64,000 bases of DNA from Methylobacterium sp. 2A (GCF_009806555.1 NZ_VUOK01000029.1:124001-188000); one strand, 5' to 3'. Positions 53,756-61,467 are shown, counted from the first letter of the stretch. Translations and numbers: made by a program. The notes: generated from the sequence alone by a model not told the origin.

Positions 53756-53844
53756 GCCTGCCCTTCCTGTTCGGTCGGGCGGCGTCGCGCGTCGCGGCTT
53801 CGGCGCACGGCCCCACCGCGGACGGCGCGCGGCGCGCCCGTGCG

Positions 53845-53903
53845 GTAGGAGCCATCAGCCCGGCGTGGCGACCGCCGGGCGGTTGTCGGGGAGCTCCATC
53901 CCC
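53845..53903 (-). ncRNA. Fluoride riboswitch (crcB RNA motif)
   Basis: Read on the minus strand the region holds GGGGATGGAGCTCCCC, then ACAACCGCC, a GCCCGGC...GCCGGGC stem, and CTGATGGCTCCTAC, the order and conserved bases of the fluoride riboswitch. A GC-rich stem (GGGCGCGCC/GCGCGCCGTCC, 53820-53842) follows and could be the expression platform before crcB. Confidence 0.93.
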
Positions 53904-53960
53904 ATCGGGGACAGGCTTAGCGCAGGATCGCCGACAGGGGAATCCGGTTGTCCGGCCCCG

Positions 53961-54470
53961 TCAACGCGCGAAGGTGAAGTGGCTGCGCTGCTCGATCTGG
54001 GCGGCGTAGAAATCCTCCACCACCTCGCGGACCACCTCGGCCAGCTCGTCGCCCCGGTGCTCGTCGAGCTGGATGTCGCTGCCCACCGTCCGGCCGCTGG
54101 CGCAGCGCGCGGCGCCCGGCACGAGGCGCTCGTTGTAGCGCTGGTTCAGGCCCGAGACCGAGATGAAGTTGCTGCCGCCGAGTTCCGGCCCGTATTTGAT
54201 CTTGATCTTCTGCTCGGCCTCAATCCCGCGCAGCTGCGCGCACAGGCTGATGAAGTTGTCCTGATCGATCCGGGCCTCAAGGCCCGTGATGCTGCCGTGG
54301 ACGTTGTCCTCTTCGTTGAGCACCTCGGCCATCAGGTTCAGGACGCCCACGACCGGCTGCAGCGCCCGGGTGCCCTCTTCCAGCAGCTTCTTGCGGAAAT
54401 CGTTGCTCCTGGCATCGGCTTCCTGCAGCCGCGCGCGGAACCGGTCCTTGACGTCGTTCGCGCGTCCCAT
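53961..54470 (-). CDS. Protein of unknown function, coiled-coil-like
   Basis: A 169-residue, charged, probably cytoplasmic protein. The N-terminus MGRANDVKDRFRARLQEADARSNDFRKKLLEEG is predicted helical. The middle has SITGLEARIDQDNFISLCAQLRGIEAEQKIKIKYGPELGG and the C-terminus ELAEVVREVVEDFYAAQIEQRSHF. No motif or family is recognised. The codon use and long run without interruptions support it as real. It lies between the crcB riboswitch and the lanmodulin-like gene. Confidence 0.65.
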   Translation of the reverse strand: MGRANDVKDRFRARLQEADARSNDFRKKLLEEGTRALQPVVGVLNLMAEVLNEEDNVHGSITGLEARIDQDNFISLCAQLRGIEAEQKIKIKYGPELGGSNFISVSGLNQRYNERLVPGAARCASGRTVGSDIQLDEHRGDELAEVVREVVEDFYAAQIEQRSHFTFAR

Positions 54471-54586
54471 CGCGCACCTCCCTGGTGGTTCATCCGGTTC
54501 TTGTCCGACCGGATACTGAGAACCTATGGAGGTTGGTCAGATGACGCAAGATCGTGCAAAATATTGATGCCTGCCCAGATCTTAAG

Positions 54587-54628
54587 CCATTGCACAGGAA
54601 TAGTCCTTGCTCAGGAACTGTGCAATGG
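54587..54628. terminator. Perfect 11-base-pair hairpin downstream of the lanmodulin-like gene
   Basis: CCATTGCACAG (54587-54597) pairs with CTGTGCAATGG (54618-54628), with an inner TCCT/AGGA pairing in the 20-base loop. It starts 19 bases after the stop codon. No T-tract follows, so it may be an RNA 3' end or regulatory hairpin rather than a classical terminator. Confidence 0.5.
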
Positions 54629-54646
54629 CCCTCGGTCAGGTCTCGA

Positions 54647-55072
54647 TCACTTGAGGAGCTGCAGCAGGCTCCGGCCGGCGGGGGTCTTGAGTTCCTTGGC
54701 GTCGAGCTTGCCGTCGTTGTCGGGATCGGCTGCCTTGAAGCGCTGCTCGACCAGAGCGAGGTATTCCTTGCGATCGAGGGTGCCGTCGGAATCGGGGTCG
54801 GCCGCCTTCAGGTCCTTCTTGCTGACCCGGCCCTTCAGCTCCTTGGCGTCGACGGTGCCGTCCTTGTCCTTTTCCGCGCCGTCGAAGACTTTTCCGGCGG
54901 CCGCCTGAGCCTCGGCGAGGTCGATGGTGCCGTCCTTGTCGGTGTCGACCATCTTCAGCGTACGCTCGGTGCCGGAGGACCGGGCGGAGGCCGCGATCGG
55001 GAGCGCGGCGGGCAGGATCAGGGCGGCACTGAGCGCCGCGGCGAAGACCGGTCGGATCAGAAACGTGGGCAT
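54647..55072 (-). CDS. Lanmodulin-like exported EF-hand protein
   Basis: A 141-residue periplasmic protein: signal peptide (residues 1-30) and four 12-residue EF-hand loops at 43-54, 67-78, 92-103 and 116-127. The spacing (12-13 residues between loops), the segments KDGTIDL, DAKELKGRVS and DGTLDRKEYLA, and PAGRSLL at the end parallel lanmodulin (LanM), the picomolar lanthanide-binding protein of Methylobacterium, as I recall it. Loops 3 and 4 keep the LanM-specific proline at position 2 (DPDSDG, DPDNDG); loops 1 and 2 lack it (DTDKDG, EKDKDG), and loop 2 starts with Glu. All four keep Asp at position 9. Start at 55072; frame open to 55150. Confidence 0.88.
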   Translation of the reverse strand: MPTFLIRPVFAAALSAALILPAALPIAASARSSGTERTLKMVDTDKDGTIDLAEAQAAAGKVFDGAEKDKDGTVDAKELKGRVSKKDLKAADPDSDGTLDRKEYLALVEQRFKAADPDNDGKLDAKELKTPAGRSLLQLLK

Positions 55073-55192
55073 GTCGGAAGGGTCTCCATGACGATCGGAA
55101 CCGGCGACCCAAATCCTGATCGTGCGGGCCGTTCCCGGATCGCCCTTCACAAGGCGACGATCGATGAACCCTTTACGACCGCGCGGCCCGGC

Positions 55193-56617
55193 TCAGCGGG
55201 CGGGTCCGTCGAGGGGCGCCAGCCGGTCCGGACCGGGCGCCGCGGGCACCGGTTGGGCGCGTGACAGGGCGCGGGCGAGCGCCGGCAGATCGGGGCCGGC
55301 CGCACCGGAGGCGCCGAACACCGACCGGTCGAGAGCCGCGAAGGCAGAGGCGAGATCGGGTCGCGCCCGCCGGATCCGGGCCAGCTCCGGCACCTCGCGC
55401 ATCGCCGTGTCGAGGGCCGCGCGGAACCCGATCGGGTCGTGGGCGCGGGCCGCTGCCCGCAGGCGACGCCGGGTCGGCCGGGACAGGCGCAGGGTCGGCC
55501 GGCCGAGGCCGAAGCCGATCAGCGCGAGGCCCAGCCCGAAGGCGGCGAGCGCCGCGGCGGCCACCGCCAGCGGCGAGGGGATCGCGGGGGGCGCCCGGTC
55601 GCCCTCGCGGTCGGGCAGGCCGCCGCCGATCTGCCGGGCCGGGATCTCGGTCTCGCGCATCGTGCGGGTGTTGGTGTCGAACCAGGGGATCGCGATGGCG
55701 TCGAGGGGGATGATCTCCGGCACGCCGGGCTTCACGTCCCACTGGTAGGTGGCCCGCGCCACGGGGCCCGAGGGGGTCAGCAGGGTCTCGCGGGTCACAG
55801 GCCCCGCGAAGGTGATGATGCCGCGGGTGCGCATCACCGGCCGGGGCGGCAGGCCCTCGGCGACCATGCCCTGGGCCTCCAGGGTGACGATCCGGCGGGC
55901 GGTCTCGCCGACCTTGATGGTCTCCGGATCCGGGCTCCACGAATCGGTGATCGCCACGTCCCGGGCGGGCAGCCACCAGGGCTCCTTGGCGTCCGGGCCA
56001 CCGGTCGGGGCGGTCCATTGCGCCACCGGGAACGGAATCGGTTGCGAGCGCACCTCGACCACCCGGCGCTCGCCGACATCGTTGACGGTGAGCTTATGGA
56101 CGAAGGGCTCGATGGTGAACTGGCCCGCATGGTGCGGGAAGATCGCCACGGTGCGGTCGAACGCGATGGCGCTCTGGCCATCCGGCAGCTTGGCCTTGCT
56201 CCAATGGTCGCGACCGAGCTGCGTCCAGGAGAAATTGGCGAGGGACGGCTGCACCACCTCCTCCAGCAGGATCGGCTGCTTGTAGACCCCGTGGATCCTC
56301 AACAGCACCATCTCGCGGGCGAAGGGCGCGCTGTTGCCGTTCAGCTCCGCGGTGACCGTGAGGGTGAGGTCGCCGGGTTCGATCTCGGCTTGGGCGGGGA
56401 GGGGGGCGAGGGCGAGGAGCAGGGCGAGATGCCAGACGCGCGTCCCCCTCCAATGCGCGAGGACTCCGATGTTCGCATGTCGTTGGCCGTTGGGCTCTCT
56501 CCTCCCCCTTGCGGGGAGGAGCCGGAGGTGGGGGTGGTACAGGATCGAGCGTGGCGGTGCCGTCTGCACCACCCCCACCCCTGACCCCTCCCCGCAAGGG
56601 GGAGGGGATTGGCGCAT
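55193..56617 (-). CDS. batD: BatD-like (oxygen-tolerance) protein with repeat-derived N-terminus
   Basis: About 474 residues. A hydrophobic segment (HLALLLALAPLPAQA) precedes EIEPGDLTLTVTAELNGNSAPFAREMVLLRIHGVYKQPI, a BatD-type extracytoplasmic beta domain, then a transmembrane helix in the last third (SPLAVAAAALAAFGLGLALIGFGL) and an Arg-rich cytoplasmic tail. It is the last gene of a moxR-Bat operon. The reading frame upstream of the hydrophobic segment is made of family C repeat (about residues 4-40 from the ATG at 56617), and no ATG or GTG lies nearer the signal sequence. The true start is unclear; it may lie in the repeat, or the original may be lost. Confidence 0.75.
   Translation of the reverse strand: MRQSPPPCGEGSGVGVVQTAPPRSILYHPHLRLLPARGRREPNGQRHANIGVLAHWRGTRVWHLALLLALAPLPAQAEIEPGDLTLTVTAELNGNSAPFAREMVLLRIHGVYKQPILLEEVVQPSLANFSWTQLGRDHWSKAKLPDGQSAIAFDRTVAIFPHHAGQFTIEPFVHKLTVNDVGERRVVEVRSQPIPFPVAQWTAPTGGPDAKEPWWLPARDVAITDSWSPDPETIKVGETARRIVTLEAQGMVAEGLPPRPVMRTRGIITFAGPVTRETLLTPSGPVARATYQWDVKPGVPEIIPLDAIAIPWFDTNTRTMRETEIPARQIGGGLPDREGDRAPPAIPSPLAVAAAALAAFGLGLALIGFGLGRPTLRLSRPTRRRLRAAARAHDPIGFRAALDTAMREVPELARIRRARPDLASAFAALDRSVFGASGAAGPDLPALARALSRAQPVPAAPGPDRLAPLDGPAR
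56499..56608. repeat. Family C inverted pair, copy C2, overlapping batD
   Basis: The left half is CTCCTCCCCCTTGCGGGGAG and GGAGGTGGGGGTGG; the right half is its approximate reverse complement with CCACCCCCACCCC and CCCCTCCCCGCAAGGGGGAG. About 39 bases per half, around a 30-base centre. It lies inside the open N-terminal frame of batD. Confidence 0.8.
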
Positions 56618-56655
56618 CTCGGCACGAGTACGCCGACCCAAAACCCCAAAAAGCA

Positions 56656-57576
56656 TCACCACGGGTTGCTCCCGGCGGGAATCGCGGTGCCGGCCTCGAC
56701 CCGGCGGGTCTGCTCGGCGCGCAGGCGCAGCTTGAGATAGCGGCCGGGATCGTCCGGCAGGGTCTGGAGCCAGAGCCGGTCCGGGCGGATCTCGTGGGCC
56801 TCAAAACTCTTGGTCACCCGGCGGACCTCGCGCTCGGGCGCCTCGGCCACCATGGCGGAGCCGCCCCCGGTCCGGCCGCGGCCCGCCGCGTCGCCGGCCG
56901 AGCCCCGGGCCTGACCCTTGCCGGTGTCGATCGATTGCTGCTCGGCTCTGCCGCGGCGGGCGACCTTGCTGTTGCCCGGCAGCGACGCGCTGGCGTTCGA
57001 CTCCTTGTTGCCGGCGAGCCCCTCGCCGCTGGAGGCGGCGTTGATGTCGTTGTTCTGGTCCTCGTTGCCGGTGTTGTTGTAGCGGGCGCCGTACTGGGCG
57101 GTGCCGTTGGCGATGCCGCCGCCGGGGCCGCGGTCGATCACCTCGGCGCGCATCCGGGCGATGAGCGAGCGGTTGGCCTGGGCGTCGGCGTCGCGGGGGT
57201 TGAAGCGCAGGGCCTCGTCATAGGCGGCGAGCGCCCCGTCGAGGTCGCCGGCCTTCGCCAGCGCGTTGCCGAGGTTGTAGCTCGCCCGGCGGCCGCCGGC
57301 GCGGAACAGCGCGACCGCCGCGTCGTAACGGCCGGCCTCGTAGAGGGCGGCGGCGCGCCAGGCCGGGTCGGCGAAAACGTCGGCGGCGAGTCCCGGCAGG
57401 CCGAGCCCCATCAGCAGGCGCCCGAACCCGGTGCGGGGCTGCGAGACGGCAAGCAGCGCCAGCAGGCCGAAGCCGGCGAGCCCCAGGCCGGCGATGCGGG
57501 CGAGGCGCCGCCAGCGCGGCGGCAGGCCGGCCCGGAGCGGGGCGGCGAAGCCCGTGTCGGGGAGGGTGAGCCGCAT
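56656..57576 (-). CDS. TPR-containing protein of the Bat operon (BatC/BatE-like)
   Basis: A 306-residue membrane protein. Two hydrophobic segments (about residues 28-45 and a weaker one near 50-60) are followed by a TPR block (WRAAALYEAGRYDAAVALFRAGGRRASYNLGNALAKAGDLDGALAAYDEALRFNPRDADA, about residues 73-130). The rest is a low-complexity Asn/Gly/Ser-rich region (about 150-250) and a conserved C-terminus (LWLQTLPDDPGRYLKLRLRAEQ). It resembles the TPR components of Bat/BatIABCDE clusters linked to periplasmic stress and envelope assembly. It starts 14 bases after the VWA gene end. Confidence 0.82.
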   Translation of the reverse strand: MRLTLPDTGFAAPLRAGLPPRWRRLARIAGLGLAGFGLLALLAVSQPRTGFGRLLMGLGLPGLAADVFADPAWRAAALYEAGRYDAAVALFRAGGRRASYNLGNALAKAGDLDGALAAYDEALRFNPRDADAQANRSLIARMRAEVIDRGPGGGIANGTAQYGARYNNTGNEDQNNDINAASSGEGLAGNKESNASASLPGNSKVARRGRAEQQSIDTGKGQARGSAGDAAGRGRTGGGSAMVAEAPEREVRRVTKSFEAHEIRPDRLWLQTLPDDPGRYLKLRLRAEQTRRVEAGTAIPAGSNPW

Positions 57577-57589
57577 CACGCGCTCCTCA

Positions 57590-58519
57590 TCATGCGCTCC
57601 TGCGGAACAGGACCAGGGCCGGAAGCGCCGCGATCAGCAGCAGCCAGCGCCCGAGATCCGCGTAGGCCAGCACGCCGTAGCCGCCGGCCGCGAGGTGCTG
57701 ACTCAGCCCGGCGCCGACCGCGTCGAGCACCGGGCCGGGGGTCGCGATGTCGGCGACCGTGCCGCCGCCGGCCCGGGCCAGGGCGTCGAGGGCGGCCCGG
57801 TCTGGCTTCGGGGCGTTGGGCGGCAGCGGCTTGTCGGCGGGGACGAACAGGGCCTGGAGCCGCCAGCCCTGCGCGGCGATGGCGCGCGCCTCGCGGGTGG
57901 CGGCCTCGCCGATGCCGTCGCCGTCGCTGATCAGCACCACGTCGGCCGACACCACGTTGGCCTCCGCGAGCGTGCGGCGGGCGAGCGCCAGCCCGCGCTC
58001 GGGATGGGAGCCACGGTCCGGCACCGTGTCGGCGTCCAGCGCGAACAGGGTGGTGCCGAGGCTGTCGCGGTCGGTGGTGGGGGAGGCGGCGAGGTAGGCG
58101 TCGCCCGCGTAGACCACCAGGGCGACGGCCCGGGTTCCGGCGGCCTCGGCCACCGCGGCGGCGGCCTGCCGGACGCCCTGGAGGTTGCCGCCCTCCGCGA
58201 CCGAGCGCGAGAGATCGACAACGATCACCGTCTCGTCGAGGTTGCGGAAGGTGCGCCCGTCCGCCCGCTCCACGGCGGGGCCGGTCAGCGCCAGGGCGAT
58301 CAGCCCGGCCGCGAGGGCGGCGGCGCGGTTCGCCTGCCGGCGTCCGCCGAGCACGGCACCGGTGCGGGCGAGATGCGCCATCAGCGCCGGATCCACCGCC
58401 CGGACCCAATCGCCGAGCGGCGCCGAGCGCGACGCGGCGCGCAGCGCCAGCAGGACGACGACCGGGATCGCCAGGAACCACCACGGGCGCAGGAGGGTGA
58501 CGGCGTCGAGGGCGCTCAT
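57590..58519 (-). CDS. VWA-domain membrane protein (BatA/BatB-like, second copy)
   Basis: A 309-residue protein: N-terminal helix (LLRPWWFLAIPVVVLLALRAA), a second helix near residue 60-80, a von Willebrand factor A domain with the metal-ion site DLSRSVAEGG (about residue 103; DxSxS) and VVLISDGDG, and a C-terminal helix (WLLLIAALPALVLF). The adjacent upstream VWA gene is a paralogue. MIDAS residues are intact, so it can coordinate a divalent metal. The start MSALDAVTLLRPWW is used. Confidence 0.87.
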   Translation of the reverse strand: MSALDAVTLLRPWWFLAIPVVVLLALRAASRSAPLGDWVRAVDPALMAHLARTGAVLGGRRQANRAAALAAGLIALALTGPAVERADGRTFRNLDETVIVVDLSRSVAEGGNLQGVRQAAAAVAEAAGTRAVALVVYAGDAYLAASPTTDRDSLGTTLFALDADTVPDRGSHPERGLALARRTLAEANVVSADVVLISDGDGIGEAATREARAIAAQGWRLQALFVPADKPLPPNAPKPDRAALDALARAGGGTVADIATPGPVLDAVGAGLSQHLAAGGYGVLAYADLGRWLLLIAALPALVLFRRSA

Positions 58520-58544
58520 CGGGCGGATCCCCCCACCCAAACCC

Positions 58545-58657
58545 CCTCATCCTGAGGTGCCGGAGCGTAGCGGAGGCCTCGAAGGAGCCCTCCAGCCAGC
58601 CGCGCGACCTCTGGAGCCCTCCTTCGAGGCTCGCTGCGCGCGCACCTCAGGATGAGG
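58545..58657. repeat. Family B double-palindrome repeat, copy B5
   Basis: CCTCATCCTGAGGTGCCGGA start, facing CTCGAAGGAGCCCTCC and GGAGCCCTCCTTCGAGG arms, CGCACCTCAGGATGAGG end. It lies between the two leftward VWA genes of the Bat operon, splitting them by about 170 bases. Confidence 0.9.
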
Positions 58658-58688
58658 GGGTTGGTTGGATGGGCGTGGTCTCGAACCA

Positions 58689-59723
58689 TCACGCCCCCCT
58701 CCGGCTGGCCAGCAACGCGGCGGCGCTGAGCAGCGCCAGGGCGGCCGGCCAGGGCCAGAGATCCCGGCGCAGCGGCAGGGGCGGGGCGAGGGCGCGGCCG
58801 CCCTCCAGCCGGTCGATCGCGTCGGCGACCTTGATGAGGTCGTCGGTGGTGCGCACCCGGAACGCCTCGCCGCCGCTTAGCCGCGCCATGTCACGCAGGG
58901 TCTCGGTGTCGACCACGTCCTGCTCGCCGTCGGCATCCGCCATGTCCCGCGGGCCGAGCGCGATCGTGTAGACCTTGATGCCCAGCTCCTTGGCCAGCTC
59001 CGCCACGTCCTTGGGGGCGGTCTGGCCGGCATTGTTGGCGCCGTCCGAGAGCAGGATCACGGCCTTCGCGGCCTTGCCGCCGGCGGGTTCGGAGGCGGCG
59101 TCGGCTCCGGTATCGCGCGGGTCCAGCCGGCGCAGGGCGAGGCCGAGCCCGTCGCCGATGCCGGTGGACCGGCCGCTGATGCCGATCGTCGCCTCATCGA
59201 GCGCCCGGGCGACCGCGGCGGTGTCGAAGCTCGGGGCGGCGGCCACGTAGGCCTGGTCGGCGAAGATCACGAGGCCGATCCGGTCCCCGGCGCGGCGCCG
59301 GATGAAATCGGTGCCGACGCGCTTGACCGCGGTGAGCCGGGTCACGGTCGCGCCGTCGAGGGCGAAGTCGCGCCGCTCCATGGAGCCCGAGAGATCCATG
59401 GCGATCATGATCTCGCGGCCGGAGGCCGGCAGCGCCGTCGCCGGCATGACGAGGCGCGGACCCGAGAGCGCCGCCACCAGGGCGATCCAGAGGATCCAGG
59501 TCAGTGCGGCCCGGCGCCGGCCGCGGGCGGCGAGATCGGCGCCGGAGCGCCCCGCGCCCACCAGCGTTCCGGGCACGCGCAGCGCCCCGCTGCCGCCCTC
59601 GGGCTCGGCCGGGATCAGGCGGGCGGCCAGCAGCGGCAGCGGCAGCGCCCATAATGCCCAGGGCGCCGCGAGGTCGAAGGCCGACAGGAGGGCGCTGAGC
59701 CAGGCGGGCAGAACGCCGCTCAT
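58689..59723 (-). CDS. batA: VWA-domain membrane protein (BatA-like)
   Basis: A 344-residue protein. Hydrophobic segments are near residues 18-36 and 75-92, then comes a VWA domain with the MIDAS motif MDLSGSM (about residue 113) and AVILLSDGANN. SPRVVMP-like loops are replaced here by LSGPRLVMPATALPASGREIM. The C-terminal helix (LALLSAAALLASRR) anchors it. Such BatA proteins pair with BatB and are thought to assist periplasmic or membrane protein folding. The start overlaps the DUF4381 gene by four bases. Confidence 0.9.
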   Translation of the reverse strand: MSGVLPAWLSALLSAFDLAAPWALWALPLPLLAARLIPAEPEGGSGALRVPGTLVGAGRSGADLAARGRRRAALTWILWIALVAALSGPRLVMPATALPASGREIMIAMDLSGSMERRDFALDGATVTRLTAVKRVGTDFIRRRAGDRIGLVIFADQAYVAAAPSFDTAAVARALDEATIGISGRSTGIGDGLGLALRRLDPRDTGADAASEPAGGKAAKAVILLSDGANNAGQTAPKDVAELAKELGIKVYTIALGPRDMADADGEQDVVDTETLRDMARLSGGEAFRVRTTDDLIKVADAIDRLEGGRALAPPLPLRRDLWPWPAALALLSAAALLASRRGA

Positions 59724-60184
59724 GCCCGCAGCCGCCCGATCAGGCGGCCGAGCTCGGAATCCAGGGCGTCGAGATCCGGCGCCTGCCGGCGGTACAGGCC
59801 GTCGGCGAGCACCCGTCCGGCGCCCCGCGTGAAGAAGTCGGTCCTGAACAGCCCATCGAGGCGCGCGGCCCAATCCGCCCCAACGGCCCGGCTCTCCGCC
59901 TCGCCGCCGAGCGTCCGGCCGAGGCGGCGCAGCAGACGGGCCTGGGCCAGGAGCCGCGCCTCCGGATCGAGCCCGCGGCTTCGGGCGAGTTCGGCGAGCG
60001 CCGCCCGGCGTAGGGTGGCCCGCGCCCGGCTGCGCCCGTAGCGGACGAGCCCCACCAGCAGGGCGGCGAGGAAGCCCAGCAGGGCTGCCGCGACGATCTC
60101 GCCCTGCACGGCCCCCGCGGCGCCGCCCGGCAGGTGGAGGCCGCGGAGCTGGTCGAGCCCGAGCGGTGTCTCGACGGGGTTCAT
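59720..60184 (-). CDS. DUF4381 family protein
   Basis: A 154-residue protein. LGLDQLRGLHLPGGAAG is the DUF4381 N-terminal pattern, followed by one membrane helix (IVAAALLGFLAALLVGLV, about residues 30-47) and a basic helical cytoplasmic part with LARSRGLDPEARLLAQARLLRRLGRTL. DUF4381 genes are a standard member of moxR-DUF58-VWA operons, and this one lies exactly there. It overlaps the batA start by four bases. Function unknown. Confidence 0.88.
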   Translation of the reverse strand: MNPVETPLGLDQLRGLHLPGGAAGAVQGEIVAAALLGFLAALLVGLVRYGRSRARATLRRAALAELARSRGLDPEARLLAQARLLRRLGRTLGGEAESRAVGADWAARLDGLFRTDFFTRGAGRVLADGLYRRQAPDLDALDSELGRLIGRLRA

Positions 60185-60203
60185 CGCGGAGACCCGGCCT
60201 CAG

Positions 60204-60330
60204 TCCTGGTTTCGAAAGGTCGAGACCTTTCGCGGGTCCGGGGCGGAGCCCTGGTGAACATCTCAGAGCCCAGTATCTCAGGGCTCCGCCCTGAGCACCC
60301 GCCAAGGGGCTTGCCCCTTGGAAACCCAGG
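60204..60330. repeat. Family A multi-hairpin repeat, copy A8
   Basis: GGTTTCGAAAGGTCGAGACC, a GGGGCGGAGCCCTGG arm, CAGGGCTCCGCCCTG and CCAAGGGGCTTGCCCCTTGG. It lies inside the Bat operon between DUF4381 and DUF58, both leftward, 19 bases from the DUF58 stop. If it terminates transcription it would split the operon. Confidence 0.87.
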
Positions 60331-60349
60331 ATCGGGGCCGAACAGGCTG

Positions 60350-61465
60350 TCACAGCACCGCATCGAGGCGCTCCATCAGCGGCGCGTAGGCCTCCGGCCC
60401 GGTCTCGACATCGAGGCGCACGCCCGCGATGCCGCGGTGGGCGTAGTCGGCGAGCCGGGCCTCGGCCTGTCCCACGGGCGTCGCCGTCGGCAGCGCGGTC
60501 CCGCGGTGGCCGTCCGCCAACGCGAAGGGATAGTAGCCCGGCGGGCGGATGCGCTCGAAGGCGTCGCTCACCAGGATCAGCCGGATGGCGATGCGTTCGG
60601 CGAGCAGGGTCAGGAGCTCGTCGAAGCCCGGGCCGGGATCGTCCAGGGCGCTGGCCACGACGAGGTGGCCCCCGGCCGGCAGCAGGCTGCGGGCGAGGCC
60701 GAGCGTCGCCTCCAGCGGCGGCTCCGGCTCGGCGCGGGCCGCCGACACCGTCTCCAGGGCGTCCGCATGGGCCTGGGCCAGCGCTCCGGTCACCGCGATC
60801 ATGGCGCGCTCGCCGCCCGCCGGCCGCAGCACGGTCGGGACGCCGGCCGACGCCACCGCGAGGCCGACCCGGCCGCCATCGGCCGCGACCCGCCAGCCGA
60901 GCAGTGCCAGGGCCTCGGCGGCCGCCACCGAGCGCAGCGCCCGGCGGGTGCCGAACAGCATGGAGGGGCGGAAATCGGCGAGCAGCACCACGGCGCGGTC
61001 GCGCTCGTCGTGGTGGGTGCGCACGTGCAGCTGCCCGGTCCGGGCGGTGGCGTTGCGGTCGATGAAGCGGCGGTCGTCGCCCTCCGACCAGAGGCGGACA
61101 TCCTCCGGTTCGGAGCCGCGCCCGCGGCGGCGGGTGACGATGCCGCCGGGCAGGCCCGCCAGCGTCCGGGTGGCGGGCGCGGAGCCCCGCCGGGCGAGGT
61201 GGCGCAGGCCTATCAGGGCCTCGCCCGAGAGATGAATGCCGCCGAAACTCCCTCCCCCCTCTGCGGGGGAGGGTGGCCCCTGCGTCAGCGGGGGTCGGGA
61301 GAGGGGAGCGCCGGTTCCGAAAGAGGCGCGACCGTCATGAAGGCCGATGCTTAAATCCGCACCGTCGCTCCCCCCTTGCGGGACTACGTCCCGACCCGAC
61401 CCCCTTCGGGGGCCACCCTCCCCCGCGGAGGGGGGAGGGGATCGGCGGCGCGCGAACCCGAACAT
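60350..61465 (-). CDS. DUF58 protein with a repeat inserted in its N-terminus
   Basis: A 371-residue protein. MFGFARR is the natural start, two bases after the moxR stop. About residues 9-72 are encoded by a family C inverted repeat pair. The native sequence resumes at GGIHLSGEALIGLRHLARRG. The DUF58 domain follows, with EDVRLWSEGDDRRFIDRNATARTGQLHVRTHHDERDRAVVLLADFRPSMLFG (region) and a VWA-like fold. DUF58 proteins partner MoxR ATPases. The insert keeps the frame open without stops. Confidence 0.82.
   Translation of the reverse strand: MFGFARRRSPPPSAGEGGPRRGSGRDVVPQGGSDGADLSIGLHDGRASFGTGAPLSRPPLTQGPPSPAEGGGSFGGIHLSGEALIGLRHLARRGSAPATRTLAGLPGGIVTRRRGRGSEPEDVRLWSEGDDRRFIDRNATARTGQLHVRTHHDERDRAVVLLADFRPSMLFGTRRALRSVAAAEALALLGWRVAADGGRVGLAVASAGVPTVLRPAGGERAMIAVTGALAQAHADALETVSAARAEPEPPLEATLGLARSLLPAGGHLVVASALDDPGPGFDELLTLLAERIAIRLILVSDAFERIRPPGYYPFALADGHRGTALPTATPVGQAEARLADYAHRGIAGVRLDVETGPEAYAPLMERLDAVL
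61250..61440. repeat. Family C inverted pair, copy C3, inside the DUF58 gene
   Basis: The 31-base sequence at 61250-61280 (CCCTCCCCCCTCTGCGGGGG then AGGGTGGCCCC) is matched by its reverse complement at 61409-61440 with one difference, around a 130-base centre. Part of it is identical to C1. It lies in frame in the DUF58 coding sequence. Confidence 0.87.
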
Positions 61466-61467
61466 TG

